Positions 50,455 to 62,178 of a DNA stretch of 64,000 nt are shown piece after piece. The notes under the pieces are model-generated. The model was not told the origin of the DNA and made no database searches. It saw only the letters and a list, made by a program, of their open reading frames with translations. Each line of letters opens with the position of its first letter. The first letter of the stretch is position 1. Origin of the DNA: Viscum album. Lineage: Eukaryota; Streptophyta; Magnoliopsida; Santalales; Viscaceae. A program made the position numbers and the translations under genes. The DNA lies in assembly GCA_963277665.1 (NCBI GenBank), contig OY728130.1:430143101-430207100 (forward strand). Reading direction: 5' to 3'.

Positions 50455-50979
50455 TTACAGTTATCCCCTAGGTCCTAGCACGAGGCCTTAACATAAAAAT
50501 TAATGTCTTGTACTATACATTCACTGATTATAAAATTAGTTATTACATGTGATTATTCAACTGGTAGGCTATCCATATGCATGTTTATATGGTAGTATTT
50601 TATTTTTTCCATATTATGTTCAATTTTATGTTTAAAAGTCTATTGTTTTTATTACACATATTGACATAAATGTTTATAGCTTTCGCTGAATTATTTACCA
50701 TTACTGAGCATCAGAGATCACCCCTTTATTTTGTCTTAATTTCCGAGGATCCGAAGAAGTGTTTTTTGTTTGAGATGCAGGGTTAAACTAAGGGAACAAT
50801 TGCATTATCAAAGTATTGTTTTTTGTTTTATGTAAGAAAGTGTAATGTAAGGTTCATGTATGTAATCTATTTTCCAAGACTTCTAAACATATCGGTCATT
50901 CAAGACTTGATTCCATTCAATAATTCCAATGTATTAAAATAATGCACCGGCTCTGGGAATCATGGGTCAGGGCGTTACA

Positions 50980-50995
50980 GTTGGAATCATAGGAA
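50980..50995 (+). other. Degraded primer binding site, family 1 B element
   Basis: GTTGGAATCATAGGAA directly after the LTR end resembles GTTGGTATCAGAGGAA, the site of the minus-strand relative, with two changes. Confidence 0.6.
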
Positions 50996-51480
50996 GTTTA
51001 GAAATATCCTTGGAAACTAGATTTAGATAAAATCTGATTAGATCACATTACCCTAAGATATAATTTGAGGATTTGTATAGAACAACTTCCTAGAATTTTG
51101 GTAATGTAGTGATTTTGTGGGTTTTCCAAGCAATGCATCCCTATCTAGATACAAACAGGTAGAGGCGGCTCTTGCATAGATGTACTTAGGGATAAAACCC
51201 AAAAACACTGCTTCGAACTAGACTCAAATAGGAATAGGTGCATGAAAACGGGGCTTTCTACACTCTTGGTTATGACATTCCCAAGGGATATGCTTAGGAT
51301 AATTCTCATTTTCTTTACAAACCACTATGATGGGTTTATGGGTATATAATTCTTAAAGGAAAACATTTTTATGATAATAGATTATATCCATGAACTGTTC
51401 AATTTATTTTAACTATTTTACAAGTTTGTAATTATGTATTGGTATTCATAAACTAACGTAGTGCATGAAATTTTTTAGAA

Positions 51481-51999
51481 ATGGTACCCAGTAGATGGAA
51501 TGAGACCTCCAGCAATGCGCAAGATCCAAAGAGTAAAAAGGATCATATATTTCAGGGTACTAGGCCAACATTTAGAAAGGAAATGGTCTCCCACATATTA
51601 TGATCATATGAAGAAATAACATCATGTGTTAATAAGATATGTAAAGAATTTCTTGAGTCCTATGGCTTTGAAGGGAAGCCAGAGAAGAAAATGATTTTAG
51701 AGAGAAAGATGGATAAAGGGAATAATGGAAAGAATGATTTTCTCGTATGTGATAACTGTGGAAATAATCACCTTGGTAAATGCTTGAAGGGAATGGGAGT
51801 TTGTTATAAGTGTGGAAAAAACGGACACCAAGTGCGTGATTGAAAGGGTGAGAAAAAGCTTTCAAATGTACAATGCTTCATCTGTAAGGAGTTGGGACAC
51901 TATGTGAATCAATGTCCAAATCATCAGAGTATACCCAAAATTATGATATTCGATAATAATCATGTTTTGATACTACCGAAGATGAAGAGGAATTATTAA
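51481..51999 (+). pseudogene. Family 1 B gag, shortened, with three zinc knuckles
   Basis: A 173-codon frame from ATG 51481 to TAA 51997, with internal stops at 51601 and 51841. The start (MVPSRWNETS) and the part from TFRKEM onwards match the gag of the minus-strand relative, but the central capsid-like core is missing, so this looks like an internal deletion. Three knuckles follow: 51748-51783 (CX2CX3HX4C), 51802-51843 (CYKCGKNGHQVRD, last cysteine replaced by a stop) and 51874-51915 (CFICKELGHYVNQC, complete). No protease or pol follows. Confidence 0.7.
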
Positions 52000-52636
52000 G
52001 ATTTATTATGTTTCTATTTAAGTATTGTGTCATTTTAGTATTGAATTAATTATGCACATGTTATAAGAATTATAGAGTATATAAGGATTGTACTACAGTA
52101 CTATTTAATTAATGACTTGACATTGTGTGGAACCAAGAAAAGTGACTAAATGGAAAGTTAAACTTTTTGGAAAATATATGGTTGAAGGGAAGAAAAAGCA
52201 TTAATATGGTCCGGATACCGAGGTATTGATTTTGGAATAAGAGATAATTGATCTGGATAAAATATATTGGATATTCTTGACTATATTGGAACTGATTAAT
52301 GGTTTGTTTTTTTCATCATTGTTGGAGTATTCAAAATTTTTGGATATAAGAAATATATCTAGTATTCTATAACGAATAAGGGAGAATGATGTTATCAATA
52401 AGGTCTTATGGTAATTCAGGGTGTTACCATCTTTTAAAAAAATACACGATGATGGTATTCGCATGTAATTACGTTACAAAAATGATCTTCACTGTGTTTT
52501 ACATATTTATAAATTTTTTACTGTAAGTTTGGAAAGAAGTATTTTGGATATGTCTAAAGGTTGGAATGGATTAAGTTTGAAATTGGAATATATTTTTAAG
52601 GTAAAATAATTTCTTAATATTATTTTTTCAGATTTT
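52000..52636 (+). other. Noncoding internal region of family 1 B element
   Basis: AT-rich sequence between gag and the antisense SINE. The matching interval in the minus-strand element is of similar length. No gene recognised. Confidence 0.5.
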
Positions 52637-52760
52637 TATAAAAGGAACACCCGAAGGTCGGGTGACCACCAGTTGCATCTGGCAAGGCCACCAGACTTGA
52701 ACACACAACCGAAGGGAAAAAAGGGTGCATCACCTACCACTAGCCTATGTGATGTCCTAG
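52637..52760 (-). mobile_element. tRNA-derived SINE, copy in family 1 B element
   Basis: On the minus strand the sequence has GGCTAGTGGTAGGTGATG (box A like), TGTTCAAGTCTG (box B like), CCTTGCCAGATGC and ends GGTGTTCCTTTT. It aligns with the copy at 58076-58210 over most of its length. Relative to the retroelement it lies antisense, and its flanks align with the flanks of the other copy. Confidence 0.7.
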
Positions 52761-53214
52761 AATATATAATGTAGTTTGTTTAAAAGGTCGGATAGATGAA
52801 TTATAAATTCATTTTTTTGGAACCATATACAGTTAGGATAAATAGATTATTTTTATTATTTTTCATAGTGAAAAATGATTTTATTTTATAAATTAGTTAA
52901 AGGGTGGGACTCTACTTCTCAAGTATATATTTTTCTCTTATTATATGAAAAAATTATTTCTTAAACATTAGTTAAGGGATCTTAAAACCAAAAATGTTTT
53001 ATTCTAGTACCTTTTGTTTTGTTGAACCTATGATATTTTAAATCATTATAGATTGATGGCTTTGATTCCCTAAATTTTATACTTGTTTGTGATTGATGAC
53101 CTCAATCACCCTGAAACAATATTTACGTTTTTCCTCCAATTATGTTTCTCTAATTTCCACCAATGTTATCCTAATCAAGATCATAATTTGGTGGTAACAT
53201 TTTCTGTAGAGACT
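52761..53214 (+). other. Internal remnant up to the next insertion
   Basis: The part just after the SINE (GATAGATGAATTATA...GGAACCATATA, 52793-52830) matches 58020-58060 on the minus strand. The sequence then runs to 53214, where the next LTR starts. The last five bases are TTTTC; the partner lies outside the window. Confidence 0.5.
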
Positions 53215-54822
53215 CAAGCATGACATACATAGACATTACATTAATTTTTCAGAATACTAAATACATAACAAAAACCAACACAAAATGATCGTAATAGATT
53301 AGTGTCTTTGGAAAATTGGAACAAAATCTTCTAATCGTTGTGAAAGATCTTCAACATCTCCCACAAAGATATTCCGTTTTTTTCTTACATAAAACCTTTA
53401 TTTATATCCTGGGGAAAAGAAAACATATTAAGGGGGAGCTCAAATGCTTAGGTAGGGTAAGCATGGAGAAAATAAAACAAACCATATTCATTTGAACTTC
53501 AAAACATGAAAATAATGTTTTAACGTCAGAATCATGAGTTGTGAAATAAATCAGGTCACTACATAAGGCATAGATTATAAAGGAAAATCAATAATGATAA
53601 AATAGGATGGGATTAAAACATGTAATTTTGGAAACCATTAAGAACATGATATGATTTCCATAGTAGCCAAGGCATTGCTTCCAAGACCATCTTAGTGGAC
53701 AAAGTCCCTTTCTGAATCGAGTTTACTCCTCGTTCTAGTCATGTAACACTAAACCGGATTAACTTGTAGTTCCAGCCATTTCTAACTCATGAGATATAAA
53801 TCTTTACCCAATGCGTTGTAGGTAGATATAGGTCCCACCCATCTCATATTGAAATCATTCATATGTGTGCCACAACATAAACATAAATCATTCATCATAA
53901 CCCAAAGAATAAAATGGGTCTCATAAACATCATCCCATCATAAAATAATCCATATAAACCAAATGGATATCATTTCATCATAAGAAAAGTGATACCATGC
54001 AAATCATAGATACATTATACTTGAAACATAAAAATATGAAATAATGTCATCTTAGATGGAAAATGGTTTAAATAAAACACCTGAAATGGATTCTTGAGGA
54101 AAATATCCTTTCTTCTTCAAAATCATTTTCTTTTAACAAAATGCCAAACAATTTTAAAAGAAATAGATTTTATTAAAAATAACCATGAAAACATGTAGAG
54201 TAATCTTCTTTTAAATTAGGCGATATGAAACCATAAAAATTCGTTCATGCCATATAAGTTTAAAATAACATTCTTCTCGTACTTTTGTCGGAAAAGTCAA
54301 AAAAGTTCCCTGTGTGGTAAAAAAAAGTATGATTCCTTTCATAACATGTGGTAAATTTCATAAATGGGTAAAAAGGACATTAAAAATACATGAATTTTTT
54401 TTAGAAAACATGGGCATGGATGATAACAATAACCCCAGTAAATACTTACGAATAACAATCTCGGATAAGAATGAGATTGGAATAGTTATCCCTTACCTTA
54501 GGTCTGATATGCTTCGTACGTATCTGACCTTCCTGTATAATGATTTAAATAATGTCATTGACTTATTACTGAATAATATTCATTGTTATAATGTCATATA
54601 TGGTTCACTTATGACTTTATATTACCCGTTCTTTTGTAAATTCCATGTTAAATCAGCGTTTTGGGTAAAATCGTTTCATTTATCGCATGTGTTTTGACAT
54701 GTTGTTTTTGATATTATTACTTATATCCTAATTTAATTAATTCCAGAATGTAAAAAATTATTTATATATAATATATATTCAGTATATAAATATATATGAT
54801 AGATCGATAAATGGAATAAAAT

Positions 54823-54868
54823 ACACCGTTCATTGAGATGGTAGGTCGTGCGTACGCATGAACGCTGT
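54823..54868 (-). other. Leader hairpin H3, 3' LTR of minus element
   Basis: Arms ACACCGTTCATT and CATGAACGCTGT on the plus strand around the GTAGGTCGTGCGTACG core. Confidence 0.55.
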
Positions 54869-55017
54869 TTTCATTTCCTTATTGAATTAAATGGAATTAA
54901 GTAAATGAAACATATAAGTACATAAATCCAGTATAATTATTATGTAATATCTTTCATGATTATTTATTATATATACTTTATAATCATACTTGAATGGTTA
55001 ATCATGGAAAATGAATC

Positions 55018-55065
55018 TCATCACATTCGTGGAGACGGTAGTCCGTACGTACGCACGAGTGATGA
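55018..55065 (-). other. Leader hairpin H2, 3' LTR of minus element
   Basis: On the minus strand TCATCACTCGTG pairs with CACGAATGTGATGA. Compared with the other LTR of the same element, one G-C pair is A-T here with both sides changed. Confidence 0.6.
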
Positions 55066-55203
55066 TATCATTCCCAAGATCGTGGAATTGAATTTAAGTG
55101 TATGTATAATATTTCAGAATCAATATCACTTTAAAATAATCATATTTATTTATTTATTTACACCATTATACCCATCCTAGTAAGGTGGTGATGGAAAAAA
55201 GAT

Positions 55204-55251
55204 TACACCACGGTGTGGAGACGATATTCCGTACGTACGCACGTGCGGTGA
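55204..55251 (-). other. Leader hairpin H1, 3' LTR of minus element
   Basis: CACGTGCGGTGA and TACACCACGGTGTG form the outer arms around the TACGTACGGAAT core. Pairing is imperfect. Confidence 0.5.
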
Positions 55252-57404
55252 TTTCATTTCCGTAGGATGGATAGAAGATGAAATTGGGTTGTTACATATT
55301 TATAATAACATATAAGTATATTAGTGATACTGATTTTATTAATTTATGATCAAAAAAATAAAGAATAATAAGTAAAAGAAGAAATAAATTGGAAAGAATC
55401 GGTAAAGGATATTACCTCTTCTTTGACGCGCCTCTTCTTAACCTCCTCTTATGGAACTAGGGTTGGTCTTTTGAGGAGACCAAAACCTCTATAATTTTTT
55501 TAGGGAATATTAGAAGGGAAATTCGTAGGGGATTTTTGAGCTTCAAGGCTCAACAGGGTGTCAAGAGAAGAGGGAAGGGGTGCCCTTTTTTAAGGGAGGA
55601 GAGGGGCACTTTAGGAAAAACTTAAAATATTATTTTATATTAAGTCATATTCGGTTCATAATAGCTACCAATTGATTTATTTCGAAGGAAAAGTTGGTAT
55701 GGGTCAAAATCCTCTCAACCAATAGGTTTTAGACAAGTTTAGGTTACTATTGTAACATTATCATTTAGATTAAACTCTATGTTAAATAATTTAACTTTTA
55801 CCGTGTCTTCTTTTTTTCTTACACTATATGGTTAATAAACTTACTATAACATACCAAATGAACCCCAAGTGGTTCATTATTAATATATATAACCTTATAT
55901 AAGTCATTTGGGCGAACATTACATTTTTAGGAATAGAATATCAATTAATAATATAATATTTATTTTAAAAAATATTTTATGTCAATTTTGACACTACTTG
56001 GTAATAGAAATTTTTAAAAATCATAAAAGCATGATTAGTTCGAAAAAGGTTCATTTAATCCATAATAACATATCATATTAACCTATAAAACTATTGTAAT
56101 TCATAAAAAGTATAAAATTACATTTATTTGGGTATTTATAACATCAATTATGTTAATATTTCATTAATAAGGTAATTACTACATCATCAATGTGTCATAA
56201 ATAAATTAAATTATTTAATGTCTAAAAATTATAAATAAAATACCATTATTTAGGATATATATTTATATTTCTAATGAATACTTATAGTTGAATTTATCTT
56301 ATGTATAACCCTATATTAAAAATTATTTAGTTATTAAACATTGATTTTAACTCTTTTAACTCTTCTTTAAATAAAATAATAATAATCGTCCTAATCTAAT
56401 CCAAGTGGACCTAATGGGTAATATTTTATTCTTATGGTTTTTTTGGTCGAATTACACTTATTCAATAGAATTAGGACATGTTTTAAGATAATAATAATAT
56501 CATTTTTACCCTTAATTACCCTATTTACTTTTAACCGTAGTAAATAAAAGAAAAAAGTTACTATTCACCAAAAATTATTTTTATCTTATTGAACCACATT
56601 TTACTCCTTGATATTAACTGTTTCTCCCGTATTTTTGAAAATCCATTCACAGAAGTGGTAAAATTAAGTTTTATGTAAATTTTCAAATTCTCCTAGGAGG
56701 TGGGTAAAAGACAGTGAAAAGTTCAATAAAATTTTTATATATCTAAAATTATTATAAAATGACTCCAATAAATTAAATTGAACTTATATAGGTATTATGT
56801 ATCGATTTTGACATAAAGTAAATTTAAATAAAATAAATCATTATTTAAATAAAATCTCGGTTTTTAAATAGTAACCTAGTGTTTTCACTATTCATCAAAA
56901 ATTGAATGTTTTCAGAAAGAATGCCAAAAATTCACCCTAGGCTAATTTCAATATTCCAAATCCAAAAATAAAGTCCATTTTGAATGGTAAAATTTAAAAA
57001 AATCAAAAATTGGGTATTACTATTCATAACGGCTAGTTCATAATAATATTATAATAATATCACGTTTAGTGAAACTCGGTATTGCGTACTACAGATGCTA
57101 TCGAAGAAGGTTTTGATTGTGTGTAATGCAAGCCAAGTCAGGGTTGTGTGTAGTAAAATCCTTGTTTGGTGTTCCGTATAACATAATCAAAACTCATTTC
57201 ATTTATACATTAAACAAAATCTATACTTAATGTTACGTAGAATAATTTCCACAAAACGAACTTGAAATTGTGTGTAACACGAGCCAAGAATAGTGGTGGG
57301 TATACGGTGTTGTGTATAGAACAAGATAATTTTGGTGTCATGTAGAACACAAGACATCAATGAAATTAAAAAGAATAATTCTCATAAAATCTCGGGTTGT
57401 TACA

Positions 57405-57435
57405 TTCTACCCCCCTTAAAATGAATTTCTCCCTC
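57405..57435 (-). other. Polypurine tract, family 1 A
   Basis: On the minus strand a run AAGGGGGGTAGAA stands directly before the LTR start. Confidence 0.7.
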
Positions 57436-58067
57436 AAAATTCGTCGAGGTTATAAATGGTTTATTACTTGAGAGTTTCTTTCATAGAAACCCACATAGTA
57501 AAAAAGAATACTAAAACATTATTTTAAAAAAGTGAAGTATGAAACATAACGGTTACCCAAAATAACTCATCACAGGTTTTCCACATATGTGATCGTAGGT
57601 GAAAATATGTTTATGAAAGAGAAATCTAACCATCACGTTCTGATGGAGAGTGGTAGAGGACATGGCTATGAAAAAGCCAATAATCACAAAGCCATAAATT
57701 TTTTATGATCTAAGGTACCATCTGATTCATCAGATATGAGAGCACTAGAACAACATTTTTAGTCTTCAAGATCATTTCCCAAATATTGGAGAATTTTTGA
57801 ATTAAAAGAAATACTTACCTGATTTTGGTACAATCTCAACGTTTCTCGTGCCTCGAAAAATTTCCACTTCATCTCTTAAAGAAATGAAGTTGAATTTGTA
57901 TTTCGCGAAGTGTTAGCAGATCATGTGATATAATTATAGGTCATTCCATCTGTCTCAAACAAAAGGTTAACAAAAGTTATCAAATATACATAAGTCCATC
58001 TATGGTGAGGTTAATCGTATATGATTCCAAGAATGGAATTATACTTCATCTATCATACCGCTTAAAA
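57436..58067 (-). other. Noncoding 3' internal region of minus element
   Basis: AT-rich, no open frame of note. Blocks near 57722-57735 and 57976-57994 are shared with the old relative at 13805-14140. Confidence 0.55.
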
Positions 58068-58075
58068 TAAAACTA

Positions 58076-58210
58076 GTTTCTACTAACTAGAGACTTCTTG
58101 TAGTCTAGTGGTAGGTGATAAAGGCCTGTCACACTTCGATTGGGGGTTTGATTCCCACAGCCTTGTCAGATGCGATGGGTTGTCTCCCATCCAATAGGTT
58201 GTCCTTTTTC
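58076..58210 (+). mobile_element. tRNA-derived SINE, copy in family 1 A element
   Basis: Box A TAGTCTAGTGG at 58101-58111 fits the plant pol III consensus. Box B GGTTTGATTCC at 58145-58155 differs at one position. The spacing is tRNA-like. A non-tRNA body with CCTTGTCAGATGC follows and ends in GTCCTTTTTC. TAAAACTA occurs on both sides (58068-58075 and 58211-58218) and may be the target duplication. It is antisense to the host element. A true tRNA gene is excluded because no cloverleaf with an acceptor stem can be drawn. Confidence 0.72.
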
Positions 58211-58218
58211 TAAAACTA

Positions 58219-58756
58219 TACTATCATAACATTTCAGAGATAATAACAAAAAGTTATATCCTTAAGCAATACTATATGATGTTCATTCCAACTTTTAGGC
58301 TTATTTAAAATACTTCTATCTGATTACTAGAAATTTCATCTACCGAGCATGTGAATTCATTCATTTTTCCCCCATATATCATAAGATATATCTTGTTGTT
58401 GGTCACATTCCAAACATGTGAATACCTTAATCATGCATTATCTTGAAAAATTAATACCCATTGAACCTTAGTGAAAACATGAATGCTGTCAAAAGTTAAC
58501 TCTTTCCACATACCAAAATCCCAACAATTTCTATATACTCAAACCATGATATCAGTCATGAGATTATTTCATTTTCTCTTTATCCCTTTATTATGCGCAT
58601 ATCATCTTCTTTCCAAAAGTATTTCAATCACTTTTCATGGTTACCAGTACCATATAATTATTGAAAACCAATACATAGATATTCCAAAATTCCACGATAC
58701 CATAAATGAGATTCCATGATACTATTTTGAAATACCATTACATAAACACTTAATCA
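58219..58756 (-). other. Noncoding interval between SINE and gag
   Basis: AT-rich; frames here are short and unrecognised, including one on the plus strand at 58483-58719. Confidence 0.5.
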
Positions 58757-59869
58757 TTACACAACATCATTGTCATACTCAACATCACAAATAGTGATCA
58801 CATGTGACTTCCCTTTATCCTTTGCCTTTAGAGGTTTCTCATGTTGATCATCATTAACCCGTGGATTAGGGCATTGATTAGCATAATGCCTCATTTCCTT
58901 GCACTTGTAGCATTGAAGTGTTGGTGGAGCATTCTCTATAGTCTTTTCTCATGTCATGCCATTAGAAACCTTTTTCTCATTACTTCAGCACTCATCTACT
59001 CGATAACCTTCTTTCCCACACTTGAAACATTTTATTGTACCTTTTAGACATTCTTGACCATGCTTCATTCCATAGGTTGAGCATAAAGAAACGTTCATCT
59101 TCTTTTCACCATTGTTAGGAGATTTCTCCCTGAACTCCATCATTCGTTTCTTGTCAAAACCATGAGATGGATATGTAACACCAACATCAAGTTCTACCTT
59201 GATAGCACAACATACATTTTCTTCATAGCTACTAAAGTCTCTTATAGCTATTTCCCTTCGAAGACTTTATTTTAATCCACTGAAGAATCAATCAACTTTA
59301 CTTTCAGGTTGGATGATAATGCCAGATGCATACCTTTCAAGCCTTGTAAAATTCGCTTCGTATCAACCAACAGATTGATCATCCTTCTTCTTAAGCTTAA
59401 GGAAATCCTTTTCCATATTTGTTCTAAGAATACTAGGGAAGTACTTAATGAAAAACATGTTCTTGAACTCATCCAATTCCATGTATTCAATTTCATTTTG
59501 GGGCCTCATATTCTTAATTAGAGTCCACCATTAATCTGTTTCACCTTTTAAACAGTAAATAGCCAGAATGAATTTTTCATGTTCCGAACAGTGAAGTATG
59601 GAAAATATCTTTTCAATGGTATTGATCCATTGTTCAGCCACAAGTGGTTCAGAAGACCCACTGAAAGAAGGTGGGCGTTGCCTCATGAAAGACTCAATAG
59701 AATATTGTTCCCTTCTATGCTTATTTGGAAGTCGATAATGATTCATAGCTTGTGTAAGTATAACAATAATATTTTTCACTCCATCTCCCATAAAATTGGT
59801 TTTTTTAGGAGTAAAATCATTGCATTTTCCATTACAATGATCAACACGATTCCTTCGGGTTCGATCCAT
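58757..59869 (-). pseudogene. Family 1 A gag with three zinc knuckles, six stops, no frameshift
   Basis: A 371-codon frame from the ATG at 59869 to the TAA at 58757. The N-terminus is basic (MDRTRRNRVDH). The gag core has PPSFSGSSEPLVAEQWI and FILAIYCLKGETD, then WWTL, LDEFKNMFFIKYFP and YEANFTRLERYA. Three C-terminal knuckles lie at 59083-59048 (second cysteine now tyrosine), 59029-58988 (histidine now tyrosine) and 58912-58871 (complete, CYKCKEMRHYANQC). In-frame stops start at 59531, 59363, 59288, 59267, 58985 and 58949 (plus-strand low coordinates). All knuckles and the end remain in the same frame. No pol follows. Confidence 0.85.
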
Positions 59870-60116
59870 CGTCTAAAACCCAAAAAATAATAGTGTGAGA
59901 GGCAAAAATCATGCCAGGGAAAACAACATAATAAAGAGGGAGTACCTTCAATATCTAACATCTTAGGTTTAATTCTAAGATCTTTACCATAATTCTAGGA
60001 CTATAACATATACTTATACTTAAACTTAGGGACATCCCTAGACATACTGTAGAAATATCTCTAGGGATCTCACTAATGTTCTCGCATCCTAGTTTCCAAA
60101 GGTTGACTAAACCTTT

Positions 60117-60130
60117 CCTCTGATACCAAC
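60117..60130 (-). other. Primer binding site of minus element
   Basis: On the minus strand GTTGGTATCAGAGG directly follows the LTR end CTCTACA. It fits priming by initiator tRNA-Met and identifies the right-hand LTR as the 5' LTR. Confidence 0.9.
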
Positions 60131-61749
60131 TGTAGAGAACCAAGATTTACATAAAGGGACATTACATTACATTTGAAGAATACTTAATACATAACAAAAA
60201 CCAACACTCAAGAATCGTAATATTTTAGTGTCTTTGGAAACTCAGAACAAAATCTTATAATCATTGTGAAAGATCTTCAACATCTCCCATAATGATCCTC
60301 CCTTTTTTTCATACCTAAAACCTTTATTTATATCCTGGGGAAAAGAAAACATATAAAGGGTGAGATAAAATGCTCATTAAGAGAATGAATTGAGAAAATA
60401 AAACAAACCATATATAATTGAACTTCAAAACATGAACATAAAGTCTTAAAGTCAAAATCTTGAGTTGTGAAATAAATCATGGCAGTACGTAAGGAATAGA
60501 TCATAAAGGAACATCAATCATGATAACTTAGAATCGGATTAAAACATTTAATTGTGGAAACCATTAAGAACATGATATGATTTCTATAGTAGCCAAGGCA
60601 TTGCTGTCAAGATCATCTTAGTGGACAAAGTCCCTTTCTGAATCGAGTTCACTCCTCATTCCAGTCCTGTAACACTAAACCAGATTAACATTCCAGTCCA
60701 GCCATGTCTATCTCATGAGATATAAATCATTAAACAAAGCATTATATGTAGATATAGTTCCCACCCATCTCATATTGAAATCATTCATACGTGTGACACA
60801 ACATAAACATAAATCATTCATCATAACCCAAAGAATAAAATGGGTTTCATAAACATCATCACATCATAACATAATCCATATAAAACAAATGGATATCATT
60901 TCATCATAATAAAAGTGAATCCATGAAAATCATAGATAAATTATACATGAAACACACACATATGAAATAATGTCATCTTAGATGGAAAATGGTTTAGATA
61001 AAACACATGAAATGAATTCTTGAGGAAAATATCTTTTCTTCTTCAAAATAATTTTCTTTTCACAAAATACCACACAATTTTAAATGAAACGGATTTTATT
61101 TTAAATAACCATGAAAACATATAGAGGAATATTCTTGAAAATTAGGTGATATGAAACCATAAAAATCCGTAAATGTCGTATAAGTTAAAAATAACATTTT
61201 TCTCGAACTTTTGTCGAAAAAGTCAATAAAGTTCCTCGTGTGGTAAAAAAAAGTAAAATTCCTTTCATAACATGTGGTAAATTACAAAAATGGGTAAAAT
61301 GGACTTTAAAAATACATGAAAACATTTTTAGAAAACATGGGCATGGATGATAACAATAACCCCAGTAAATACTTACTAATAACAATCTTAGATAAGAAGG
61401 AGATTGGAATAGTTATCTCTTACCTTAGGTCTGATTTGCTTCGTACGTATCTGAAATTCCTGTATAATGATTTAAATATTGTCATTGACTTATTACATAA
61501 TCATATTAACTGTTATAATATCATATATGGTTCACTTATGACTTTATATTACCCATTCTTTTGTAAATTCCATGTTAAAGTATCGTTTTGGGTAAAATCG
61601 TTTCATTTATCGTAGGTGTTTCGACATGTTGTTCTTGATATTATTACTTATATCGTACTTTAATTAATTACAGAATGTAAAACATGAGTTATATATAATA
61701 TAAATTCAATATATAAATATATATGATAGATCGATAAATAGAATGAAAT

Positions 61750-61795
61750 ACACCTTTCATGGAGACGGTAGGTCGTGCGTACGCATCAACGCTGT
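61750..61795 (-). other. Leader hairpin H3, 5' LTR of minus element
   Basis: Same core (minus strand TACG...CCTACCGTCTCC) with arms ACACCTTTCATG and CATCAACGCTGT on the plus strand, worn by single changes. Confidence 0.5.
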
Positions 61796-61944
61796 TTTCG
61801 TTTCGTTATTTAATTAAATAGAATTAAATAAATGAAACATATATGTACATAAATAAAGTATCATTATTATGTAATATCTTTCATGACTATTTATAATATA
61901 TACATTATAATCATACTTGAATAGTTAATCATGGAAAATAAATC

Positions 61945-61992
61945 TCATCGCGTTCGTGGAGACGGTAGTCCGTACGTACGCACGAGCGATGA
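61945..61992 (-). other. Leader hairpin H2, 5' LTR of minus element
   Basis: On the minus strand TCATCGCTCGTG pairs with CACGAACGCGATGA, with a two-base bulge. Confidence 0.6.
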
Positions 61993-62130
61993 TATCATTC
62001 CCATGATCGTGGAATTTTATTGAAGTATATGTATAATATTTCAGAATCAATATAACTTTAAAATAATCATATATAGTTTTTTATTTACACTATTATACCC
62101 ATCCAAGTAAGGTGGTGGTGGAAAACAAAT

Positions 62131-62178
62131 TACACCACGGCATGGAGACAGTATTCCGGACATACGCACGCGCGGTGA
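62131..62178 (-). other. Leader hairpin H1, 5' LTR of minus element
   Basis: Arms TACACCACGGCATG and CACGCGCGGTGA on the plus strand around a worn core. Confidence 0.45.

Larger units (their letters stand above)
46432..50979 (+). mobile_element. Family 1 subfamily B 5' LTR (4548 bp)
   Basis: Begins TGTAACACCCCAAG and ends GGGTCAGGGCGTTACA, giving an imperfect terminal inverted repeat longer than TG/CA. A TATA box is at 48507-48516, hairpins are at 48851-48898, 49033-49080 and 49261-49306, the GTAAGG box is at 49631-49640 and a 29-bp array is at 50310-50454. A primer-like site follows at 50980, so this is a 5' LTR. It interrupts the integrase of the older Gypsy element; the preceding five bases are TATTG. 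The 3' LTR is not in the window, as expected if the minus-strand element at 53215 inserted inside it. Confidence 0.85.
53215..57404 (-). repeat. Family 1 A 3' LTR, minus strand (4190 bp)
   Basis: On the plus strand it reads TGTAGAGACTC to CGGGTTGTTACA, the reverse complement of the solo LTR ends. Hairpins lie at 54823-54868 (H3), 55018-55065 (H2) and 55204-55251 (H1), a worn TATA region at 55583-55596 and the splice-donor-like box at 54490-54500. Confidence 0.88.

Noticed and set aside
54314..54697. 127-codon plus-strand frame repeated at 61316-61615
   Set aside because: Both copies lie in homologous places of the two LTRs, antisense to the element; the frame is shared by descent and has no recognised domain.
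58090..58165. Genuine tRNA gene
   Set aside because: Boxes A and B are present, but no acceptor or anticodon stem can be paired and a non-tRNA body follows; a diverged copy sits elsewhere. SINE fits better.
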